Assembly: GCA_036924085.1 (NCBI GenBank)
Contig: JAVGWX010000013.1
Coordinates: forward strand, 63,625,157-63,689,156
From: Ariolimax columbianus
Taxonomy: Eukaryota > Mollusca > Gastropoda > Stylommatophora > Arionidae
Direction of reading: 5' to 3'
Length of the DNA stretch: 64,000 bases
The notes under the pieces are model-generated. The model ran no database searches, was not told the origin of the DNA, and saw only the letters and a list, made by a program, of their open reading frames with translations. Shown piece after piece: positions 9,999 to 21,119 of the stretch. The position numbers and the translations under genes were made by a program. Numbering within the stretch: the stretch's first letter is position 1; every line of letters starts with the position of its first letter.

Positions 9999-11490
9999 TA
10001 CAAGCTTGCTGTTAGGGGGCCTGTCTCAGAAACAAGCTTGCTGTTAGGGGGCCTGTCTCAGATACAATCTTGCTGTTAGGGGGGGGGGGTGTGTCTCAGA
10101 TACAATCTTGCTGTTAGGGGGGTGTGTCTCAGATACAATCTTGCTGTTAGGGGGCCTGTCTCAGATACAATCTTGCTGTTAGGGGGGGGGGGGGGTGTGT
10201 CTCAGATACAATCTTGCTGTTAGGGGGGTGTGTCTCAGATACAATCTTGCTGTTAGGGGGGTGTGTCTCAGATACAAGCTTGCTGTTAGGGGGCCTGTCT
10301 CAGAAACAAGCTTACTGTTAGGGGGGGTGTGTCTCAGATACAAGCTTGATGTTAGGGGGGTGTGTCTCAGATACAAGCTTGCTGTTAGGGGGGTGTGTCT
10401 CAGATACAATCTTGCTGTTAGGGGGTGTGTCTCAGATACAAACTTGCTGTTAGGAGGCCTGTCTCAGAAACAAGCTTACTGTTAGGGAGGTGTGTCTCAG
10501 ATACAAGCTTGCTGTTAGGGGGGGGTGTGTCTCAGATACAAGCTTGCTGTTAGGGGGGTGTGTCTCAGATACAATCTTGCTGTTAGGGGGGTGTGTCTCA
10601 GATACAATCTTGCTGTTAGGGGGGTGTGTCTCAGATACAAGCTTGCTGTTAGGGGACCTGTCTCAGAAACAAGCTTGCTGTTAGGGGGCCTGTCTCAGAA
10701 ACATGCTTACTGTTAGGGGGGGTGTGTCTCAGATACAAGCTTGATGTTAGGGGGGTGTGTCTCAGATACAAGCTTGCTGTTAGGGGGGTGTGTCTCAGAT
10801 ACAATCTTGCTGTTAGGGGGGTGTGTCTCAGATACAAGCTTGCTGTTAGGAGGCCTGTCTCAGAAACAAGCTTACTGTTAGGGGGGTGTGTCTCAGATAC
10901 AAGCTTGCTGTTAGGGGGGTGTGTCTCAGATACAATCTTGCTGTTAGGGGGGTGTGTCTCAGATACAATCTTGCTGTTAGGGGGGTGTGTCTCAGAAACA
11001 AGCTTGCTGTTAGGGGGCCTGTCTCATATACAAGCTTGATGTTAGGGGGGTGTATCTCAGATACAAGCTTGCTGTTAGGGGGCCTGTCTCAGATACAGGC
11101 TTGCTGTTAGGGGGCCTGTCTCAGATACAAGCTTGCTGTTAGGGGGCCTGACTCAGAAACAAGCTTGCTGTTAGGGGGCCTGTCTCAGATACAAGCTTAC
11201 TGTTAGGGGGCCTGTCTCAGATACAGGCTTGCTGTTAGGGGGCCTGTCTCAGATACAAGCTTGCTGTTTAGGGATACATCTAAAATACAGACTTCCTGTT
11301 AGGGGACCCATTTTGGATGCATGCTTCCTGTTATGGGGGGGTTGGGGCATCTTGGATACAGGCTTCTTGTAAAGGGGGGGGGGCATCTTGGAAACAGGCT
11401 TTATGTTAGGGGCCTATCTTGGATACAGGTTTCCTGTTAGGAGGTCCATCTTGAATACAGGCTTCCTGTTAGGGGCCCATTCTCGTGGTA
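9999..11490 (+). repeat. G-rich minisatellite, ~33-bp unit
   Basis: Roughly 38 units of a ~31-38 bp repeat containing CTCAGATACAAGCTTGCTGTTAG and then a run of 5-13 G. Two unit types alternate, one with GTGTGTCTCAG and one with CCTGTCTCAG after the G run. From about 11270 the units decay and lengthen (GCTTCCTGTTAGGGG). Long frames across it encode only an 11-residue repeat (LRYKLAVRGVC in one frame) because the unit is close to 33 bp; these are not genes. Confidence 0.95.
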
Positions 11491-12010
11491 GCCTTATTCT
11501 TCACACGGAGCGAAACAGCAAAATAAAAACAAGACATTTCAGTGAACTGAACTACAAGCAAGCAAGTATGCACATTTTGTTTCGATTATATTTATTGTAC
11601 ATTTTTAAGTCTTCTGCTCAATCTTGTATATGGACAATATTTTCATGGTTCCATGACATCTTTGAAACCTTTTCCTGATGGCTGCAGCTTCGTTTTTGAG
11701 TATTTCTTGCTTATTAAATTGTTTTATTTATTGTTACATTCTTTGCTCTCATTTGTGACATGTCACACGTAAAACAAAATCATGACAGTTTTCAAAGTAG
11801 TCATGGAACCTTATCATTTATTCCCGTGTTTGTGACAAGTTTTCGTTCACATTTATTTATATAAATGGCTCCAGTGTTCGTGAACAGTGATATTTTCACA
11901 TATGTCTGTGTTGTAATAAATAAATGGTTTAACTAAGATACACAACAGTACGTATTAGTTATGCATTTTTTCAACTCTATCTATACTATTTCTCATAGTT
12001 TGTGTGTATA
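11491..12010. other. AT-rich spacer, no gene recognised
   Basis: No protein motif or related copy elsewhere in the window. Confidence 0.4.
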
Positions 12011-12345
12011 TACGAGAAGCGTTCAAATCAAACCCAAAACTTTTTGTTCTAGTTCTTCCTGAATGGGTTATGCGTGCTGAAACTACTTTCATTAGTTAGG
12101 GGCACTTTTGTCCTATTACTGCTAGGCTGCCCACTTGCCGTGGGCCAGTCACGTGATAAATAAATAAAAGCGGCGAACAACACTGTTAGTACTTGCATAG
12201 AACAGCGTGTTCTAATGAAGTTACTTGTAAAAGAAGGCGTGAAGCCTGAGAGAATTGACAGAATGAGACACTCAGCCACAGTAAGACATTTGAATGGTGT
12301 AAACGTTTTAGAGAAGGCTGTACATCCATTAGTGTAAGATCCATC
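12011..12345 (+). mobile_element. Mariner 5'-end fragment
   Basis: It begins with a mariner-like inverted-repeat end (TATACGAGAAGCGTTCAAAT). After a ~170-bp leader comes helix-turn-helix coding sequence, EQRVLMKLLVKEGVKPERI, then in a shifted frame SKTFEWCKRFREG, the conserved N-terminal mariner motif. It breaks off at about 12345 where an antisense RNase H relic begins. Catalytic domain and right end are absent. Confidence 0.72.
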
Positions 12346-12870
12346 GTTGCCCTAAACCCCAGCATAACCAAGACAGTAGATCCATGTCAACCCCTGGAGA
12401 TTTGAGGCCTCAATAGCTGCTATCCACTTGTAGCTAAGCCATCCCTTCTGTACCTTCTGAAGTACGGCTTGCGCGTCTGTCAAGATGGCTGCCCTTGTTA
12501 AAGAAGTCTCAAAAGCTGTGGGACAGCCGCTCCGACCTGGTGAAGACTACAGACTTCATCAGGGCAACTGGCCTGCAGATATAGCATGACCGAACGCTGT
12601 GGGACAGCCGCTCCGACCTGGTGAAGACTACAGACTTCATCATGGCAACTGGCCTGCAGATATAGCATGACCAAAAGATCCTAAACGCAAAGAAAAAGAA
12701 GTCTCAGTTATCCATCTCAGCGCTGAGGTCACTGCTTCCGTCTCCATTCTCAAACTGGAGGCTGTTGACATGTATGCCCTACTGCACTCAGCAACGACCT
12801 GTCCTCTCTCTCAAACAGAGAAGCGCCACCGATCCGTTGGTGCATATGAAGGAACTAAGATTCAATTATT
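12346..12870 (-). pseudogene. I-like LINE RNase H remnant, interrupted
   Basis: On the minus strand from about 12770, LRMETEAVTSALRWI is followed, beyond an insert, by AAILTDAQAVLQKVQKGWLS and KWIAAIEASNLQG. These are middle blocks of RNase H (the acidic E and D motifs). It belongs to the same family as the remnant at 6100-7760. The insertion at 12512-12694 divides it. Confidence 0.65.
12512..12694 (+). mobile_element. LINE 3' end inserted in an antisense RNase H relic
   Basis: A ~79-bp block beginning GCTGTGGGACAGCCGCTCCG occurs twice in tandem and encodes LWDSRSDLVKTTDFI, likely the extreme C terminus of a LINE protein, followed by an adenine-rich end. Perfect 12-bp flanks AAAGAAGTCTCA lie at 12500-12511 and 12695-12706. 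Across the flanks the antisense RNase H frame is continuous. Confidence 0.72.
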
Positions 12871-12889
12871 ACAACTGAAGATAGATGGA

Positions 12890-13170
12890 TCCTTCCTCTC
12901 TCTTCTTACTTCACTGTTTCATTTGACTCTGTCCTACAATTATGCTCTTACACAACTTTCACACGCGCCATCAGGGTGAGACCCTTCTATTGCACTTTGG
13001 TTGGGCTGGCTTCTGAGAGCGCAAAAACTTAACATAGGTACATACAGACACACACATACATCCAAACACTGGTTTATGTGTCTTAAAATCGCCCAGTTGA
13101 TTACAGTCTGGGGTGGAATAGGCGCGACTCGGACAGTAGAAACTAGTGAGGCAAACACATAAAATAAAAT
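12890..13170 (+). repeat. Dispersed repeat, copy 1
   Basis: Shares a ~270-bp stretch in the same orientation with 38100-38385, including TCTTACACAACTTTCACAC and TTGCACTTTGGTTGGG. Class unknown; no coding motif. Confidence 0.7.
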
Positions 13171-13476
13171 TAAAATAAAACAAATTTGCGGACGATATCT
13201 TGTCAATGGCCTATGCACCGAGATACGCAACGTACTTTTTCCTCTTTCTTTATTTTTCCTTTCTGAATCTCTCCATAAATAAAGAGTGCATTATTAGCCC
13301 AGTTGTAGAGTGCGCGCCTTTCGCGGTTTCCTTTTCTTCATGCTCTTCTGCTTGTTCGGTCATCTGATGCTGTGCTTTTAGCCCGGTGATGCTACAAATA
13401 GACTCTGTTTCATGTTTTCGCCGATCCCGCACACAGTTTTTTAGTATGATAGCTCCCCCGGACTAGACTGCCTCTC

Positions 13477-13850
13477 TTTGGTATGTTGTTGTTTGCGCAT
13501 GCCCACAATGAGTAGGCTACTCTTTTGTGCGCCCTGAAAAGGGGGTTAAGGGGCGGGTTGTCGTAGCTTTCCTCACATCCCGAGCGTGCTGATGAAGATA
13601 GACCAAGGTCCTCCAGACGGTTGTGCTATGCTTGGTTTCATCTGCGTGTCGTTCGCTACTACGGGGATCACGTCGAACCTAACCTTGTTAGCCAGACTGT
13701 TGTCCTCGACAACAGCCCGTTTCCATGACGATCAACGAGGAGGTCAGGTGAGGGTCTTGACCAATATTTTTCTCCTGCTCCTGGCTAGCATTGTCTGATC
13801 AGTGTGTTCTGCCTGACCAGACGTTAGCCTCATCGTCCACTCTTTAGTCT
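13477..13850 (-). repeat. (CAA)-tailed dispersed repeat, family 2
   Basis: Reverse complement of the repeat at 15630-15985. Reading on the minus strand it goes from AACGTCTGGTCAGGCAG through CAAGACCCTCACCT to CGCACAAAAGAGTAG and a short (CAA)n tail near 13480. The variable tail suggests a retroposed, non-autonomous element. Confidence 0.75.
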
Positions 13851-14059
13851 GAATAAGTAGGGCAACACTGCAGGATATGTTTTGGTGTCTGCTTGGGTGT
13901 TCCACAATCGCACGTGTCTCCAGGACCATTATGTGGAACTGGATCTTGGGTCTGCAATGTCCCGTTCTGAGACTGAAGATATCTGTCACGTTTGTCTATA
14001 CTGTTATTTACTGGCTTGATTCTTTGTTCTGGTCTCTCTATTCCGTACTAATGTGTCGT

Positions 14060-14780
14060 TTAATGGGTGACTTTGCTTCATTATATCTCTATGGACGGCC
14101 AATTTACGTGTCGCCACTTTCGGCTTTTGCGATCTCATCTGCCTTCTCGTTCCCAAGGATCACACAGTAGACCGGAATCGACTATATGTTTTTTTGGGAC
14201 AGTAACCAAATGTTATATTTTATTTTATGCAAGAGTCTATCTTGTTTTTATAGCTTGAGATGGCGTTGAGTACTCTCCTGCAGTCTGTCAAAAATTACAG
14301 TTTTTCTTGTGTTTTGACTGATAAGAATCCTCATTGCTGCATGAACAGCTATTACCTCAGCTTTGAAATTGTACAGGCCTCTCTTGCTGGTGTGGAGGGG
14401 TTTTCTATGTCGTCGTTGGAGAGTTGGATGTAGATACACTCCAGGCGACAGCAGACTGAGGTATCATCTATTCAATAAACTGAAGATAGGTGCTATTTGG
14501 AAAATGACTCTTCACCATCTGCTGCAAAATTGTTCGACCTTCGAGGACCAGAGAAAGCCAACACTGGACATACTCCAGCCTCTTGATGAACAATTTCAAA
14601 TCGACAGCTGACAGCATGCAAAGAAGAAGATTCCACTGCCTCCCATTGTGTCGCTATTCGTGGCCGATCCGTATATGAACGTACGTGTCTGGGAGTTTCT
14701 AGGGTATTGTCTCTTCAGCTCATGATGACGAATGTTAATGTTTGTTTCTTTTTGACCCTTCATGACCGGCATCGTCTAGT
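14060..14780 (-). pseudogene. LINE RNase H remnant, interrupted
   Basis: The minus strand has YTDRP near 14680 and then, beyond an insert, GLYNFKAEVIAVHAAMRIL (about 14360) and GNEKADEIAKAESGD (about 14140). These are three RNase H blocks in the correct order. Stops and frameshifts are present. A sense-oriented LINE fragment at 14440-14625 splits it. Confidence 0.65.
14440..14625 (+). mobile_element. Old subfamily LINE C-terminal fragment
   Basis: Encodes SRLRYHLFNKLKIG and HHLLQNCSTFEDQR, the C-terminal motif of the copy A family. The C terminus is slightly longer, ending CGACAGCTGACAGC, and an adenine-rich AAGAAG tail follows. It is more diverged than copies A-E and belongs with 15309-15563 and 29083-29670. 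No clean target-site duplication was found. Confidence 0.7.
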
Positions 14781-14794
14781 CATCCCATGTATAG

Positions 14795-15046
14795 GGGACG
14801 GCGTGGGTTAGTGGTTAAGTGGCACGGCTCACAACTCGAAGGTGCTGGGTTCGATCCCCATCACAGCACTGTACGTTACCCCGGGGAAGCAAACCGTTAG
14901 AAAATGCAGGAGGAATCAGACCCTTACATAAAATGAATGCTGAAGTCGGATGCACTGGGCCGACAGGCACAAAATAGAAAACCACAATGCAACGCACACC
15001 GCCTTTGGGGATTAGAGAAATAAGGCGAACGCAAAAAAAAATATCC
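14795..15046 (+). repeat. tRNA-headed SINE, family 3
   Basis: A-box-like GGGTTAGTGGTTAAGTGG and B-box-like GGGTTCGATCCCC form a tRNA-like head. A ~180-bp body with TACCCCGGGGAAGCAAAC and an A run near 15035 follow. A second copy lies at 35190-35456 with a target-site duplication. The clover-leaf is not complete enough for a working tRNA. Confidence 0.8.
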
Positions 15047-15048
15047 TG

Positions 15049-15763
15049 TCTGTAAATGTGTATCTGGCATTCTGTCAAGGAAGGAAAGACAGGCTGAACT
15101 AACCACTCAATCCCTCAACCATTAGCATGCAGTGTCCTCGTACAATATAATCTCTAACACCTCATCCTTGACAACTATGTCTTCTATGGAACTACCTTAA
15201 ATCTGTTATGTACGTAAATAGTCTACAGTAATATGCTTCCACCCCTAGTGGTTACATAAACATTGTCACAGTCACTTGTTTATGAATTACGTTTCTCATC
15301 AGCTAATATTTTTTCTTCTTTTTCTTCGTACGCTGTCAGACGTCAATTTGAATTTGTTCGAAGAAAGCAGCTGTCATCCTGAGGCTGTCGACACTGCCAT
15401 AGAGCTTGTCAAGTGTTGGCACTTATGATCGCCAAATGTGCTTTCTCTGGTCCTCGTATGTCGGGCAATTTTGCAGCAGATGCTCAGCGGTCATTTTCCC
15501 TGTACCACAGGTGCATTCATCAGTAGCACCTATCTTCAGTTTATTGGATAGGTGGTACCTCAGTCTCATCAGCTAATACAATACACATGTCTGCAACCAC
15601 TAAAATATAAACAAATTTTTCAGAATAAATGTTGGGGAGGAAGACTGACTTCTGGTCAGACACAACAAACTGACCATACCAAACTTGCTAGTGAGGGTCA
15701 GATAAAATATACTGGCCAAGACCCTCACCTCCCTTCTACGAAGTCGTTCCCAGAAATATGCTG
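15049..15763 (+). repeat. Duplicated segment, copy 1 (with LINE insertion)
   Basis: Aligns base for base with 19618-20053 over its whole length, except for a 255-bp LINE fragment plus one copy of its target-site duplication found only here. Landmarks include TCAACCATTAGCATGCAG and TATGTCTTCTATGGAACTA. It is either a local segmental duplication or two copies of a longer interspersed repeat. Confidence 0.9.
15309..15563 (-). mobile_element. Old subfamily LINE 3' fragment with TSD
   Basis: The minus strand encodes LRYHLSNKLKIGATDE and HLLQNCPTYEDQR and ends with TGACAGCGTACGAAGAA and an adenine-rich tail. Perfect 15-bp duplications TCTCATCAGCTAATA lie at 15294-15308 and 15564-15578. The related locus at 19863-19877 has a single copy of that 15-mer and no insertion. 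Confidence 0.93.
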
Positions 15764-15985
15764 TTTTCATGAAATCATGGCTAATGAGGTGGATGCTCGA
15801 CGTGATCCCTGTTGTAGTGAGCGACACGCGAAGGAAGACAAGCATAATATAACCACCTGCAGGACCTCAATCCACCTTCAGCAGCACGCTCGGGATGTGA
15901 AGAAAGCTACTGAATCGCGCCACTTAAAGTCTATTTCAGGGCGCACAAAAAAGTGAACCTACTCATTGCATGTGTTCCCAAAAAC
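15630..15985 (+). repeat. (CAA)-family dispersed repeat, family 2
   Basis: Begins TTGGGGAGGAAGACTGAC and runs through CTGGCCAAGACCCTCACCTC and GAGCGACACGCGAAGGAAGA to GGGCGCACAAAAAAGTGA. Other copies are at 13477-13850, 19932-20053 (partial), 53426-53811, 54055-54635 and 59185-59290. Confidence 0.8.
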
Positions 15986-16824
15986 ATGAATAAATGTGAA
16001 TTTTATCTCTCTGATTTATTATCAGATTACAGTACTTACCTTTAAGGGTTGATTTATTTACGATTTACAATTACTCTACATTTTAGGTAAAATGCAATTT
16101 TACTGGACATTTTTGACGAATATCGATCGACTTCATGACATTTGTTAAAGTGTTAACAAAAACAATATCACATGCTCACTACCATTCACCATTACAAACA
16201 AACATAATGGTCAATTATAGGTATTACAGATCCAGAACTAAAACAAGCTTGGGGAGATAAACAAAGCGTGTCTAATCATGAATGATTTAGCAAACTGTTG
16301 CCGGAATGCGAGTTCTTTTGGCGGGGAAACGCTATCATCAAAACCTAAAACACTGTTCCTAGTATCGATACAGCTCATTAAGTTGCTGTTTGTATCGATA
16401 CTCCTTCCCTCAACCATTACAATGTGCTAAGCTCCAGGCGATCTATACTGAAGGAAACAGATTTCATATTCAAGTAAACTCAATTAAGATATATCACTAC
16501 GAGGCAATGGTAACACATCGATAGTGAAATAATTTAGACGTGATTTGTGTATAGCTGCGTTCTACGTAACAATTTAATAGTAAAGATCCCGACACGCCAC
16601 GCGGCGCATAGGAAATATAGTGCTAGGCCTATATTATTGTGTAACCCACGGCACTTAGTGGATGATGTGGTCTGCATCACACCGGCCGCCTTTACTTCCC
16701 GGACTGAACGAGGAATAACAATTTACTGTGGTGGAATTCCTCATGGTGCAAAATAAATGAGAAAAAAAATGTTTAAAGTTGATTGAAGTTAAGTTTAATC
16801 AAAATGATAAAAATGGGTATGGTC
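15986..16824. other. No gene recognised
   Basis: AT-rich at first, then mixed composition. No motif or related copy found on either strand. Confidence 0.4.
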
Positions 16825-16836
16825 AGATACCGCACC

Positions 16837-18134
16837 ATGGACAACAGCAGCGAAGGCGAACTTCGATAAAGTTAACAAACTTCAAAACCAAGCCATGAGA
16901 ATTATAACAGGTGGCATGAAGTCAACGCCAATTGTAGAACTTGAAAAGATTACAAAACTGCAATCCATGACCGATAGAAGAGACTGCAGAGCCCAGCTGC
17001 AGTCAGAGAAACTCCGAAGACTGACCGACCATCCAATGCACCAGAGACTAAACAATTTGGGAAATGGGAAACTAAAGCGGAGAAACTTTGCAGAAATAGC
17101 CAAAGCAAAGATGCACGAAGATCCCATAAACGCACTAACAACACCAAAACCCATCACTACTGTACTAAAACCTACTTGGAGGCAAGATATATTTCCAGAG
17201 GTGGTAGAAAATAAACTAGGTATTGCAAACAAAAACTGCCAGACTGAAAAAGAAAGGAGAGACACTACCCTAAGCTTCATAACGAAAAGCTACCCAAGCA
17301 TGGACTGGACCCATGCATACACCGACGGTTCTGTAACAAACACAACACAGAACGGAGGGGCAGGAGCATTCCTGAACCTACCAAATGGCAGAAAAATAAC
17401 ACTGTCATTCGCTACTGGTAAGTACACAAGCAATTTCAGAGCGGAGGCAGAGGCACTGAGGGCGGCAGTGGAAGAAATGGTGACACACAGTGAAAATGAG
17501 AGCCATATAGTCCTGCTGACAGATGCTCTCGCCGTAGTCACAGCGCTAAAAAGCCAGAAAAACACTGAGCTTAATGACTTAAGAGCAGCACTCTGCAAAC
17601 TGTGCCAGCAGTCCGCACCAAAAAGGGTAGTGGTACAGTGGGTACCATCACACTGCAACATCCAAGGCAACGAGGAGGCAGACAGACTGGCAAAAGAAGG
17701 TGCAAGACTACCACAAACAGATACTAGTATGACGTACAAAGAGTCAAAACGGCTTATCAAAGCCAGATACATGACCAAATGGGAAACCGAACATACTGGT
17801 TACACCAAAAACGATGCCTATTACCAGTTGAACCGAAGAGAGCAGGTCGTTGTCTTCAGACTTCGCACTGGCCACAATAGACTGAGGTACCACCTATTCA
17901 ACAAATTGAAGATAGGGTGTACCGACGAATGCCCGTGCGGTACTGGTAAAATGACCGCTGAACATCTGCTGCAGAACTGCCCGACATACGAGGATCAGAG
18001 AGAGCAGATGTGGCCATTACCAGTGGAACTGCAAGACAAGCTCTATGGCAGTGTCGACAGCCTCAGGATGACCGCCGCTTTTTTCGAAAAAATAATGGTT
18101 ACTGTCTGACTGCGTACGCAGAAGAAGAAGAAGA
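16837..18134 (+). mobile_element. Non-LTR retrotransposon copy C, 5'-truncated
   Basis: Homology to copy A begins near ATGGACAACAGCAGCGAAGG, inside the RT thumb. The element ends with the palindrome CTGCGTACGCAG and a (GAA)n tail. A perfect 12-bp duplication AGATACCGCACC lies at 16825-16836 and 18135-18146. Confidence 0.95.
16895..18109 (+). CDS. RT thumb-RNase H-Cys/His fragment
   Basis: An open 404-codon frame covering the end of the RT, a linker of ~140 residues, a complete RNase H (YTDGS, FRAEAEAL, LLTDALAVV, WVPSHCNIQGNEEADRLA) and the Cys/His tail. The catalytic FADD region and APE endonuclease are missing through 5' truncation, so it is a dead-on-arrival copy. It is nearly identical to copies A and D over the shared part. 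The frame is open upstream of the ATG, so that start has no biological meaning. Confidence 0.9.
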   Translation: MRIITGGMKSTPIVELEKITKLQSMTDRRDCRAQLQSEKLRRLTDHPMHQRLNNLGNGKLKRRNFAEIAKAKMHEDPINALTTPKPITTVLKPTWRQDIFPEVVENKLGIANKNCQTEKERRDTTLSFITKSYPSMDWTHAYTDGSVTNTTQNGGAGAFLNLPNGRKITLSFATGKYTSNFRAEAEALRAAVEEMVTHSENESHIVLLTDALAVVTALKSQKNTELNDLRAALCKLCQQSAPKRVVVQWVPSHCNIQGNEEADRLAKEGARLPQTDTSMTYKESKRLIKARYMTKWETEHTGYTKNDAYYQLNRREQVVVFRLRTGHNRLRYHLFNKLKIGCTDECPCGTGKMTAEHLLQNCPTYEDQREQMWPLPVELQDKLYGSVDSLRMTAAFFEKIMVTV

Positions 18135-18146
18135 AGATACCGCACC

Positions 18147-19215
18147 GAGACGAGAACACAAACGAAACCTACGTTACGACCAATAGGCCTTCATCAGGGA
18201 CAACAAATAACAACATTGCTGAACTAGCAAATCACATATAAGGAAAAAATGGTCTACTTATCTGATTTGGTATATGTCATCGGGACTGGTTAGGTCGGAA
18301 GCTCGACTGACAATGACGGACAGCGGTCAAGAAGGCCAGGAGAGTGTAAGAAGTGATGAGGAAAGGGCAGGATAAGAAAGTGGCGGCCAAATATGGAAAA
18401 GGCAAAATAGTGATCCAAGTGGGTGGAACAAAAAGAAAGTGATATAAACCGGGAGGGGGGGGGGGGGGATAAAATTAATATAAGGAGTGGAAAGGGGGGG
18501 GGGAGACTGATATAAGAAAGAGAGGATGAACTCTCAACACCAACTAAAGCTCCCATGACGTGTGTCTCATATAGCCTCTGACATTAAAGACCAGTTCCTG
18601 GCCTTCGCGCGGCTGAACTGTTTTGATTAACAGGATAACGAGCGTAAGACGAGCCACTGGCGACTTAAAACCGGTAGTTTTATGCAGATGGCGCTTGGAA
18701 ATCTAGAAAGGCAGCTCATCTAAGAGAAGGAAAACTGATTTCAAACCACGTGAAGCCTTGCAGATAAGATACTGGCGTATCTTGTCGGGTTTTGTCAGAT
18801 ATGGTTGTGCAACCTGTTTTATTATAACTCTGAAAGTAGGTTAGCGTCTACCATACCTGACAACTAACGATGTGCGAAGGATCATAGGCAAGATGATAGA
18901 AAGCCTTATCCCAGAGCGAGGAAAGACAACCTCAGCTGAGAATTGTTTCAGGACAGACCAGGCCCTTAGCCTTGTGTGGTGTCTGGTCTAGGAGTGAATC
19001 CCCGACATACGAACAGATAGAGCATTGCTTCTGCAGCTTGCCTTATTCCAAATGTATTGGTACTACCTTTCTCTTGGAGCAAACAAGGCAGACCGAGAGA
19101 GTCTGCTTATACTGCATAAGCAAACACATTGGCTCTATATTTCTGCTTCGGCTTTTTGCTAAAAGCACAATTACTATCGTCTGACAAGACCAAAAAAAGC
19201 CAATGATATACATAT
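18147..19215. other. No gene recognised
   Basis: 18290-18560 is purine-rich with G runs at 18457-18470 and 18493-18505. The rest has no family motif on either strand. Confidence 0.4.
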
Positions 19216-19574
19216 ATGGCTGGCTTGGCTTCGTTCGTTCTCAATCTCCCACTACCAAACTCTGATAGGGCTTAAGTAACAGAATGTAATCTAGAGAACG
19301 GAATGCGTTGTGTCGTAGTTTACAGCTTGACTGCGTTAATTGCACCTTTCGGTCCAACATATCCGACTTAAGCAACCATTTTTTGAGTACCGGGTTAGCA
19401 TTCCCTCTTCGAGCCCTTCTCCTTAGCCAGTCTGCCCTGCTACAGCCTGTTTATCCAGGATCACCGCGTGGAGGTGTAGAAGGGTATTGGCAACTCTGGT
19501 ACGTTGGTCCTGGCGCTAGCAGTCAGTTATGGGTCGCTGTCCGCTGCAGCTCATGAGCTGCTCAGCATCTTGAT
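19216..19574 (-). repeat. ~360-bp SINE-like repeat
   Basis: Same sequence as 26117-26484, 31196-31557 and others. The plus strand runs from GGCTTGGCTTCGTTCGTTCT to CAGCATCTTGATCCC. I assign the minus strand because the variable (CCAAG)-type repeat, the likely 3' tail, lies at the low-coordinate side. A target-site duplication is hidden in an AT repeat (CATATAT on both sides). Confidence 0.8.
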
Positions 19575-19617
19575 CCCATATATATATATATATGCATACA
19601 CACAGGGAAAAACCACA

Positions 19618-20053
19618 TCTGTAAATGTGTATCTGACCTTCTGTCAAGGAAGGAAAGACCGGTTGAACTAACCACCCAATCCCTCAACCATTAGCATGCA
19701 GTGTCCTCGTACAATATAATCTCTAACACTTCATCCCTGATAACTATGTCTTCTATGGAACTAACTTAAATCCGTTATGTACTTAAATGATCTACATTAA
19801 TATGCTTTCATCGCCAGTGGTTACATAAACATTGTCAAAGTCACTTGTTTATGCATTACGTTTCTCATCAGCTAATACAATACACATGTCTGCAACCAAT
19901 AAAATATAAACACATTTATCAGAATAAATGTTGGGGAGGAAGACTGACGTCTGGTCAGACACAACAAACTGACCAAACTTTCTAGTCAGGGTCAGATAAA
20001 ATATACTGTACAAGACCCCCACCTCCCTTCCACGAAGTCGTTCCTGGAAACAG
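19618..20053 (+). repeat. Duplicated segment, copy 2 (empty site)
   Basis: Matches 15049-15763 without the LINE insertion; the single 15-bp target sequence is at 19863-19877. It includes a truncated family 2 repeat from 19932. Confidence 0.9.
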
Positions 20054-20582
20054 GTTGACAAAAGCGTTTGTCTGCTCGTCTGCGACGAGTATACAATTTT
20101 GCTTGACAAATAAATACCGTTTTTAATCGTTAATTACGATGTTAATCGTTACTTCATAACGACTCTCGCACGTTTATTAATGTTATTACCGTTCGAATAT
20201 GTTCTACATAAGTTAGTTTATGACAGTGAATCTAAATGGACTTCCACTACCACAATTTAAACTTACTAAAGCCATCGATAAATGGTACTACAATGCTAAA
20301 ACTACAAAGAATGTTCAAGGACTCAACTGCCATGCCTCTGACAGTAGTGATTTTTTTCTTAAGATTAAATAGACTAATACCGTGTAAGTAATACAATATA
20401 TTTGAGTTATTGTACGCATTTTTTTTTTAGAAATAAAGATGAATTAGTGCCTAGTTTGAATTTGTTAACAAAAATTACACATCTGTAATACGACCATGCT
20501 GACTGGTGAACAATTTTTGGCTGACTAAAAGCCACCCTAAAATTTTTTCAAAAGCTGTGAATATATATATATATACATATTT
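20054..20582. other. AT-rich spacer
   Basis: No motif seen; a short (AT)n run lies near 20562-20575. Confidence 0.4.
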
Positions 20583-20790
20583 GAGGATTCCGTGGCGAAG
20601 TGGTTAAGCCGTCGGCCTCGTATCAGGTGGTGTGGGTTCGACTCCGGACTCCACCGTCTTTTTCACGGTTGCTTGATGCGGAGTCCACTGCATCTCGTAG
20701 TCGCAAACATAAAATTAAAAAAAACAAACACATTTTGGCCCACTACAGCGCGGGCGTGTATTATCCACGAGTGCTAAAAAAAAACATGTA
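20583..20790 (+). repeat. tRNA-headed SINE or tRNA pseudogene
   Basis: A-box-like TGGCGAAGTGGTTAAGCC and B-box-like GTGGGTTCGACTCC are spaced as in a tRNA gene. The acceptor stem has a mismatch and the T stem pairs poorly. A ~130-bp body and A runs follow, as in a SINE. I therefore do not call a working tRNA. Confidence 0.65.
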
Positions 20791-21119
20791 ATTCTTGACA
20801 CATGAAAAGTGTGGCGTAAATTGACAATAAAAATGGCGCGAAATTGAAAATGCCAGATGTTTTCTTACTAGATGAGATTCTATAAAGTGAAAGTGTTAAC
20901 AAGGCAGTCCAAAGTACTAATTTAGATGTTGCGTAACTATTTATGTTTCTCATTACCCATACTTTCAGTTTTTTAACAAACGTTTCTCAAAATAATATCT
21001 TGAAAAATCATGGTGCGTAATACACATACATTTAAATGTAATCATAAAATGTTGGGATAAATCAAGAACGTATATTATTCACCAGTGCGTAATGTGTTCG
21101 AGATTTTACCGAGTTTACA
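20791..21119. other. AT-rich spacer
   Basis: No gene or recognisable repeat. Confidence 0.35.

Noticed and set aside
10179..11110. Several long open frames coding 11-residue repeats over the G-rich array
   Set aside because: They arise in overlapping frames on both strands from a ~33-bp tandem repeat. No start context, no non-repetitive coding flank and no known repeat protein.
16547..16756. 69-codon frame upstream of copy C
   Set aside because: No domain, no signal peptide, no splice-supported extension and no related sequence in the window.
20583..20655. Possible functional tRNA gene
   Set aside because: A and B boxes are present but the T stem pairs poorly, the acceptor stem has a mismatch and a SINE-like body with A runs follows.
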